Source of the DNA: Gammaproteobacteria bacterium
Lineage (GTDB): Bacteria > Pseudomonadota > Gammaproteobacteria > S012-40
Direction: 5' to 3'
Assembly (NCBI GenBank): GCA_029883265.1
Contig: JAOUJM010000005.1
Coordinates: 1 to 52,918 of the forward strand
Length of the DNA stretch: 52,918 nt
The position numbers were made by a program, and so were the translations under genes. Below, piece by piece: positions 47,364 through 52,918 of this stretch. The notes under the pieces are model-generated. The model did not search any database and was not told the origin of the DNA. It saw only the letters and a list, made by a program, of their open reading frames with translations. The number at the start of each line of letters is the position of its first letter. The stretch's first letter is position 1.

Positions 47364-49093
47364 TGATAGATTTCTCCTCGTTCAATATCGTCAAGCCACA
47401 GTTGACTGAATGAATTGATAGTGACATATAAACCCAAAAAACGTTCGATAATGGCAGCAAATAAATACATATCACCTTCGCAGGCGAATTTACTACTATC
47501 CATTGAAATTCTGGTGCGTTGTCCTCTAACCGGAACTCCTTTCACTAAGGAATTAATCGATTCCGATTTTACCGTTTTCAAACCTTCCATACGTAACTCG
47601 TTCAGTCTTGCTGCCTGCATGCTGAAATGTGCTGGAAAATTATAGGCCGACAAAACATGTCGCAAAGCGGTAATGTTAGATAGGGTTTCATAATTCAAAG
47701 TTAAATTGGAAATAAGATTCCAATGCAATCCTTTTTCTACGGGCGGTGGTACTGACGGTGTTACCGCAGTAATATTTCGATAGGAAACAAATTCTGGAGA
47801 ATTGCCAGTTGCATTTTTAATATCATGTTCTCGTAGTTTTTCCGGTAGGTTCCGATTGCTACAGGTTAACTGCAGTGAAATAACTTCCTTTGACCCAATA
47901 ACACGCGTCTCATCTGGCAGCACAAAGGTGGCATAGGTATCGATGCCTTTACCAATCACCGCAGGCTGGCGTCGAAGTTTAAAGAAGCCATGTTCTTTCA
48001 CATTAGAATAATGAATATTGTGAGTAAATGACAAAAATGGTTTATATTCACGTTTGATATTCGTTCCTTGAACCCAACCCGTCACCCGATCAATTGAAAA
48101 AATTTCAAAATGGCGTTTCCCATCACCACCTGGCCGAACAAAATATTCGACTTGATTATTATCTAATCTAACCGGATCTGCATCTTTTTCAAATAAATTA
48201 ACAATCGGAGTACAGAAAAGACGAAAATTGTCTTTTGTTGGACGCACTTGAGAATCCAATGGACGGGAAAATTTAAAACTCAGGGTAAGCTGAGTTGCAC
48301 CCACCAGCTGCTTAAGAATATGCATTCCTACTAATTCAACAAAAAGAAATTTCTGCGGCAAGGTATAGTATTCCTGCAGCAATCGATAAGCTGATAATGA
48401 ATTCTCTGGATAGGGGATTAATACTTCTTCATCGGACAAGCCCGCTGGCTTTAACATTTTTTTATCGAGCACAATAAGCTTTTTGTTACCATCACCCAAG
48501 GTGGCTTCGATGGTCATTTCTTTTAAGTAGCGGTTTAACCATAAATATAAACTGCTTGCCGTTACCGTGTCTCCATGCAAAAAGAACTTTAGGCTTTTAA
48601 TATCGAGTGTGTCGAATAATAACTCGTTAATCGTCGACACCTGCAGTTGGATGACTGAACCAGCACCGGTATTCACATAATCCGATTGATTAATATAAAT
48701 TGGATATACGTCAACATCAAAACAAGTACGAAATCGACAGCGCGTACCATCTACCGGATCAGAATCAATTTCCGCCCCCCGCTTTACCATTTGGCCATTG
48801 GAAATTGCACTGGGAATGGGTGTGAACTGCAATATGGATGTGGCAGGAATGGGACGTATATATTGTGGCCACATTAAGGAAAACATGCCTTCGGTTAATT
48901 CAGGCAATTCGTCATCAAGTTTTTGTCGCAGTCGACCTGATAAAAATGCAAAACCTTCTAATAGCCGCTCGACATCCGGGTCATTGCCGCCTTCACCTAA
49001 AAACGGTGCAAGTTTCGGATAATAGCGCGCAAACTCAATACCCATTTCACGCAAGTAGGTCAATTCATCTTGATAATACTTATTAAATTCCAA
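47327..49093 (-). CDS. tssF: T6SS baseplate protein TssF
   Basis: 588 residues. Starts MEFNKYYQDELTYLREMGIEFA, the recognised TssF beginning, and includes DVERLLEGFAFLSGRLRQKL and the central PATSILQFTPIPSAI. TssF forms the baseplate wedge with TssE and TssG. It starts 1 base after tssE and overlaps tssG. Confidence 0.95.
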   Translation of the reverse strand: MEFNKYYQDELTYLREMGIEFARYYPKLAPFLGEGGNDPDVERLLEGFAFLSGRLRQKLDDELPELTEGMFSLMWPQYIRPIPATSILQFTPIPSAISNGQMVKRGAEIDSDPVDGTRCRFRTCFDVDVYPIYINQSDYVNTGAGSVIQLQVSTINELLFDTLDIKSLKFFLHGDTVTASSLYLWLNRYLKEMTIEATLGDGNKKLIVLDKKMLKPAGLSDEEVLIPYPENSLSAYRLLQEYYTLPQKFLFVELVGMHILKQLVGATQLTLSFKFSRPLDSQVRPTKDNFRLFCTPIVNLFEKDADPVRLDNNQVEYFVRPGGDGKRHFEIFSIDRVTGWVQGTNIKREYKPFLSFTHNIHYSNVKEHGFFKLRRQPAVIGKGIDTYATFVLPDETRVIGSKEVISLQLTCSNRNLPEKLREHDIKNATGNSPEFVSYRNITAVTPSVPPPVEKGLHWNLISNLTLNYETLSNITALRHVLSAYNFPAHFSMQAARLNELRMEGLKTVKSESINSLVKGVPVRGQRTRISMDSSKFACEGDMYLFAAIIERFLGLYVTINSFSQLWLDDIERGEIYQWEPLTGMQTLL

Positions 49094-49094
49094 C

Positions 49095-49517
49095 TTATGA
49101 CCCTCGTATTTTTACTTGTCCGGACGCGTCTAAAAATGTTTCGAACCAGACTTCTTCTTTCGTCTCATCAAGAATAAGTTGAGCAGAAATTTCATAACGC
49201 AAACTGAGTGGATTATCTGGATCTTCTATATAGACCACACGCACGCGACTCAAACGTGGTTCATATTTTTCGATACACCGCTTAATTTCCCGCCTGAGTT
49301 CTGCAATTGCATCGGGAAACCGTGAAACCATGTCATTAAAATCAGGCAACCCATAGTCGGGTACACATGCCGAGGCACCTTGCCGACTATTCAGAATTTG
49401 GTTCAAATGTTTTAACACCGAACGCGCCATTTTTTCTGGATTGACTTCAATCGTGTAGCGGCTGGCGAGCGGATTATCGCTGGTCAAACGTTCTAAAAAA
49501 CTTACCTCAGATGACAT
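49095..49517 (-). CDS. tssE: T6SS baseplate protein TssE (gp25-like)
   Basis: 140 residues from the ATG at 49517, which has GGGGGAG immediately upstream; the ATG at 49532 has no SD. The gp25/lysozyme-like fold motifs SVLKHLNQILNSRQG and YGLPDFNDM are present. TssE is the sheath initiation component. Precedes tssF by one base. Confidence 0.93.
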   Translation of the reverse strand: MSSEVSFLERLTSDNPLASRYTIEVNPEKMARSVLKHLNQILNSRQGASACVPDYGLPDFNDMVSRFPDAIAELRREIKRCIEKYEPRLSRVRVVYIEDPDNPLSLRYEISAQLILDETKEEVWFETFLDASGQVKIRGS

Positions 49518-49536
49518 CAGCTCCCCCCTCATAGTT

Positions 49537-49567
49537 GTTAGGCTCTTGCCTTAGACAAGAGCCTAAC
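49537..49567 (-). promoter_or_regulatory. Stable hairpin between tssC and tssE
   Basis: GTTAGGCTCTTG and CAAGAGCCTAAC form a perfect 12-bp stem with a 7-base loop. It starts 6 bases beyond the tssC stop in the direction of transcription. No T-run follows it, so it is more likely an mRNA-stabilising or processing element than a terminator. Confidence 0.6.
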
Positions 49568-49572
49568 ATTTT

Positions 49573-51060
49573 CTAATCGGTATCCAACTTACCTTTTAGT
49601 GATAAGGTAAAATTTGCACCCATATATTTGAAATGTGGTACAACATTAATATCAACACGATACCAACCTGGATCACCATCGACGTCAGAAACCACTATTT
49701 CGGCTTTACGCAATGGTCGACGACTACGCACCGCTGCCGATGGGTTTTCTTGGTCTGATACATATTGGCGAATCCAGTCGTTAAGTTCTTTATTCAACTC
49801 AACACGGTTTTTCCAGCTACCAATTTGTTCGCGTTGTAAGACTTTAATGTAATGTGCCAAACGACTAATAATGAACATGTAGGGCAATTGAGTCCCCAAT
49901 TTATAATTGGTTTCTGCCTCTTTGCCTTCTTTGGTGTCACTGAATTTTTTCGGTTTTTGAACAGAATTGGCAGAGAAAAAACAAGCATTGTCAGAACCTT
50001 TACGCATGGTTAAAGGAATGAAACCTTGCTCAGACAATTCATATTCACGTCGATCAGAAATCAAAACTTCAGTTGGAATTTTCGTTTCAATCTCACCCAT
50101 GGACTCAAAATGATGCAATGGTAAATCATCTACTGTACCACCACTTTGTGGGCCAATGATATTGGGACACCAACGATATTTAGCAAAACTTTCTGTCAAA
50201 CGCGTGGCAAATGCATAGGAAGTGTTACCCCATAAATAGTCGTCATGTCCACCGGATACATCTTCTTCATAGTCAAAACCTTTGACCGGATTGGATTCAC
50301 GACTATAAGGTACACGCATTAAGAAACGAGGCATGGTTAAACCAACATAGCGTGCATCTTCAGATTCACGGAATCCATGCCATTTGGCATAAATCGGTGA
50401 TTCGAAAATTGCACCAATGTCTTTTAAGTTAGGCAATTCTTGGATATCCTCTACACCAAAGAATGTCGGCGACACCGCACCAATAAAAGGCGCATGAGCC
50501 ATAGCTGCAACACTAGCGCAATAACGCAATAATTTAATATCTTGCGCGCCCGGACCAAACTCGTAATTGCCGATCATCATGCCCACAGGCTCACCACCGA
50601 ACTGCCCGTAGTTGGCTGTGTATGCATGTCGATATAAACCCGATTTAGTAATATCTGGAAAATCTTCAAAATCGGCTAGTAAGTCATCTTTTGAAACATT
50701 ACACATTTCAACTTTGATATTTTCACGAAAATCTGTGCGATCAATGACTAGTTTCAAGCCACGCCATGCAGATTCCATTTTTTGCAATTCGGGGTGGTGT
50801 AATATCTCATTGACTTGAATACCCAATTTTTCATCGATACTTGCAATGATCTGATCGATTAAGTCTTTATCAACTTTTTCTACATGACGATCGCCTCGGG
50901 CCAATTCACCTAGAAAAATTTCAATACCACGTTTGGCAAAACCGTATGCTTCTTCCTCGGGGCGAATTTTCGTTTCGGTCATTACCAAGTCGAGTAACGA
51001 TCCTTCTTCCGCTTCAGCAGCCGCCGGCGCTGCATCTTCCAATACTTCTGCATCAGACAT
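49573..51060 (-). CDS. tssC: T6SS sheath large subunit TssC
   Basis: 495 residues. Acidic start followed by the family core: AWRGLKLVIDRTDFRENIKVEM, GEPVGMMIGNYEFG, FIGAVSPTFFG and the C-terminal LSLKGKLD. TssC and TssB assemble into the contractile sheath. It starts 22 bases after tssB and ends before the hairpin at 49537. Confidence 0.97.
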   Translation of the reverse strand: MSDAEVLEDAAPAAAEAEEGSLLDLVMTETKIRPEEEAYGFAKRGIEIFLGELARGDRHVEKVDKDLIDQIIASIDEKLGIQVNEILHHPELQKMESAWRGLKLVIDRTDFRENIKVEMCNVSKDDLLADFEDFPDITKSGLYRHAYTANYGQFGGEPVGMMIGNYEFGPGAQDIKLLRYCASVAAMAHAPFIGAVSPTFFGVEDIQELPNLKDIGAIFESPIYAKWHGFRESEDARYVGLTMPRFLMRVPYSRESNPVKGFDYEEDVSGGHDDYLWGNTSYAFATRLTESFAKYRWCPNIIGPQSGGTVDDLPLHHFESMGEIETKIPTEVLISDRREYELSEQGFIPLTMRKGSDNACFFSANSVQKPKKFSDTKEGKEAETNYKLGTQLPYMFIISRLAHYIKVLQREQIGSWKNRVELNKELNDWIRQYVSDQENPSAAVRSRRPLRKAEIVVSDVDGDPGWYRVDINVVPHFKYMGANFTLSLKGKLDTD

Positions 51061-51082
51061 ATTTTTTCTCCTGTGCTAGCGG

Positions 51083-51580
51083 CTATTCAGCCTTTTCTTT
51101 TTCATCCAAACCAAGTTCAGCAATCATTTTTTGACGAGTATCGTCATCCAGAACCATTTGTTCCAGTTTACGACGAAATGCCGGTACATTGCCTAAAGGC
51201 CCCTTTAATGCCGTTAATGCATTGCGCAATTCCATGAGTTTGTTCAGCTCAGGGACTTGTGTAGCGATAGCATCGGGCGCAAAATCTTTTAATGTTTCCA
51301 TTTTCAATTTAACCGCCATTTCATCGCCTTCTTCGCCCGTTAACTTGTTGGGCACACTAAACGCCAAATTTAAATTCTGCTTGCGCATGACATCATTGAA
51401 ATTATCTTTGTCTACACCAATGGGTTTACGATCTTCCAATGGTCGTTCGTCTTCTGCACAGCTATAATCGCCTAACATCAATAGTTTCAACGGCAATTCA
51501 ATTTCTTCCTGTGCCCCGCCAGTGGCAGGTTTAAACATAATATTTACACGCTCTTTTGGTGCAACAGATCCGTCAGCCAT
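51083..51580 (-). CDS. tssB: T6SS sheath small subunit TssB
   Basis: 165 residues. Motifs ERVNIMFKPATGGAQEEIELP and LMLGDYSCAEDERPLEDRKP are the TssB signature. Forms the sheath with TssC. Lies 5 bases after tssA and 22 before tssC. Confidence 0.97.
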   Translation of the reverse strand: MADGSVAPKERVNIMFKPATGGAQEEIELPLKLLMLGDYSCAEDERPLEDRKPIGVDKDNFNDVMRKQNLNLAFSVPNKLTGEEGDEMAVKLKMETLKDFAPDAIATQVPELNKLMELRNALTALKGPLGNVPAFRRKLEQMVLDDDTRQKMIAELGLDEKEKAE

Positions 51581-51585
51581 AATGA

Positions 51586-52918
51586 CTACCTCCTCTCAAC
51601 CTCAAACATTCGATGGATAATTTTTTTCGTACCCTGACTTTGTTCCATTGTTAATGCGAAATCCAAGTCAATACGGCACAACCTTTCATAGACTTCCTGT
51701 GCTTTGTTACTAACAACCGGTAACGCAGCAACGCGTTTACTCACCAGCAAATCATAACAACGGAGTAGCAAGCGCAAGACTTCTGCTTCCAGCTCCGGTT
51801 CCCATTGGGCAATATGTAATTCTTTCACTTGTTGATCTAGATATTCCAACTGAGGAATGGCCATTTCAATTAGTTTGCCCTCAAAACAAAAATTGGCTTG
51901 TGCTAAGCGCCACAAAAATTGTTCACGACCGATCCCCGCTTGGCGCACACCTTTGCTTAATAATAACAATCCATCATTGAATCGGCCTTTAGCTAATAAG
52001 GCTCTGGCTTTGTTGAGTTCTTCTTCCCAACCACCGATGGCTTGACCTTCATCGTCGTCTTCATCCGCAATCGCGCCGCCAAATGCTGCCATCACCTCTT
52101 TGCGTACCCATTTCTTACACTCAGTACTGCAAAATGGCATATTGTCTGAGAACTGTAAATTGAGAATATCGGGTACGCGAGCGAGCAAATTCGAAACTTC
52201 AACAATAACGGCTTGTTTGGCCGCGTCCCATTCAGGTCCCATTGCATCCAATGCTTGATATGCAAACCAGTGCGCATCCAACCATAAAGGCATTTTGATA
52301 AAGTTCTGCTCTACGTCTAGCAGCAACTCGGCATGTTTTTCCTCTTTCAATAAGGTTTCAAAACGCTGAAGCGTATCCGGGCCGGGACTTTTAATTTGGG
52401 TAACGCCATTCTCGTCCGGTGGCAAACTATCAATACCGATCCACATGGCGGTACGTGATAAGCGATAAGATCTCGGATCCTTAGGTTTGCTATTGCGTAA
52501 ATAAGCGATGACTTGTTGTAAATTATTTTGGATCTGTTTAAATGCCTTGGGCAAATCAGCTTCGCCGCCAATATCAACAATTCCTGCAGCTTTTTTTGCT
52601 GCGGCTTCTTCGGCTTTGCGAGCCTTATCGCGCTCGGCTTTTTCGACATCAGCCACATATCCACGGGTAAGATTGACGAGTTTTGTAAAATCAGGTGGTT
52701 CATTTTCTATTTTTTCTTTTACCCGAGCGTCGATGGATTCCAATAATGCCAAACAACTTTTAACTGCGTCGATCTCATGGGTATCCGGTCGCTGTGTTTC
52801 TATACCTTTTTCTAACTCATCGCTTAACCAGGTAAGTGCTACCACCCGACCACGCATACGTTTTTTCTCAGGATACAAATCATCCCAATAGCGATCAAAT
52901 AGGGTATCAATTAACATC
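51586..52918 (-). CDS. tssA: T6SS cap/initiator protein TssA (5-prime end cut by window edge)
   Basis: The last 443 codons or so. The visible reading frame begins in the middle of the ImpA N-terminal domain (DRYWDDLYPEKKRMRGRVVALTWL), so the methionine at 52917 is internal and the true start lies beyond the window. A charged Lys/Ala-rich linker follows, then the C-terminal VasL/TssA-like helical part ending IIHRMFEVERR. TssA helps prime sheath polymerisation. First visible gene of the T6SS operon. Confidence 0.9.
   Translation of the reverse strand, partial: MLIDTLFDRYWDDLYPEKKRMRGRVVALTWLSDELEKGIETQRPDTHEIDAVKSCLALLESIDARVKEKIENEPPDFTKLVNLTRGYVADVEKAERDKARKAEEAAAKKAAGIVDIGGEADLPKAFKQIQNNLQQVIAYLRNSKPKDPRSYRLSRTAMWIGIDSLPPDENGVTQIKSPGPDTLQRFETLLKEEKHAELLLDVEQNFIKMPLWLDAHWFAYQALDAMGPEWDAAKQAVIVEVSNLLARVPDILNLQFSDNMPFCSTECKKWVRKEVMAAFGGAIADEDDDEGQAIGGWEEELNKARALLAKGRFNDGLLLLSKGVRQAGIGREQFLWRLAQANFCFEGKLIEMAIPQLEYLDQQVKELHIAQWEPELEAEVLRLLLRCYDLLVSKRVAALPVVSNKAQEVYERLCRIDLDFALTMEQSQGTKKIIHRMFEVERR

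Noticed and set aside
49537..49567. Hairpin after tssC as a Rho-independent terminator
   Set aside because: No T-run follows, and tssE-tssH lie directly downstream in the same operon.
49517..49573. hcp gene between tssC and tssE
   Set aside because: The gap is only about 55 bases and holds the hairpin only.
52900..52918. ATG at 52917 as the start of tssA
   Set aside because: The frame continues to the edge and the residues after it lie within the ImpA N-terminal domain.

Overview
The window looks like chromosomal DNA of a Gram-negative gammaproteobacterium whose order I cannot place. The evidence is a lipid A/KDO segment (lpxK, a Trm112-like gene, kdsB), a YaiL-type DUF2058 protein, a YoaA/DinG helicase next to tsaB, several lipobox lipoproteins, periplasmic c-type cytochromes and a type VI secretion (T6SS) operon. 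By eye the DNA is AT-rich throughout. I saw no rRNA, tRNA, insertion sequence, CRISPR array or integrase.

Layout. 1-1008 (minus) is the start of a large gene cut by the window edge; its N-terminus resembles the VRP1 region of Tc-toxin A subunits. It is followed by about 1 kb without an intact gene (with a possible DeoC remnant) and a small exported barrel-like protein. 3460-5502 is a tight periplasmic redox operon: di-heme peroxidase (MauG/CcpA type), cupredoxin, tandem di-heme cytochrome c. 5593-11908 is a signalling locus: a multi-PAS membrane histidine kinase on minus, divergent from a double-receiver protein and a REC-PAS-kinase hybrid on plus. 12177-15703 holds a surface lipoprotein and a collagen-like protein with 108-bp internal repeats. 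15752-28077 is mixed metabolism: an SpeE-like methyltransferase, a PNPOx-like flavoprotein, bacteriohemerythrin, a DksA-type zinc protein, proline iminopeptidase, a hydrolase-OsmC fusion, an IscR-like regulator without the Fe-S cysteines, an ABC importer pair without a binding protein, a repeat lipoprotein, a GGCT-like protein, ApbE, an AEC transporter and DUF2058.

28121-36652 (all minus) contains a beta-helix lipoprotein, then lpxK-Trm112-kdsB packed with overlaps, then an overlapping three-gene unit of alpha/beta hydrolase, GDPD-like protein and B12-type radical SAM protein. 37197-40301 (plus) is a possible nuclease-fold protein, a DinG-family helicase and tsaB. 40354-42009 holds a pentapeptide-repeat protein and a small unknown. 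42016-52918 (minus) is a T6SS operon read as tssA (cut by the edge), tssB, tssC, tssE, tssF, tssG, tssH/clpV and a GAF-AAA+-Fis sigma-54 activator. hcp, vgrG and tssJKLM are not in the window.

The parts most worth a second look are the hydrolase/GDPD/radical-SAM unit beside the lipid A genes, the peroxidase/cupredoxin/cytochrome operon, the double receiver with its active-site residues split over two domains, the IscR homologue without cluster ligands, and the stable hairpin between tssC and tssE where hcp often lies. All functions come from motifs read by eye; no database search was run.
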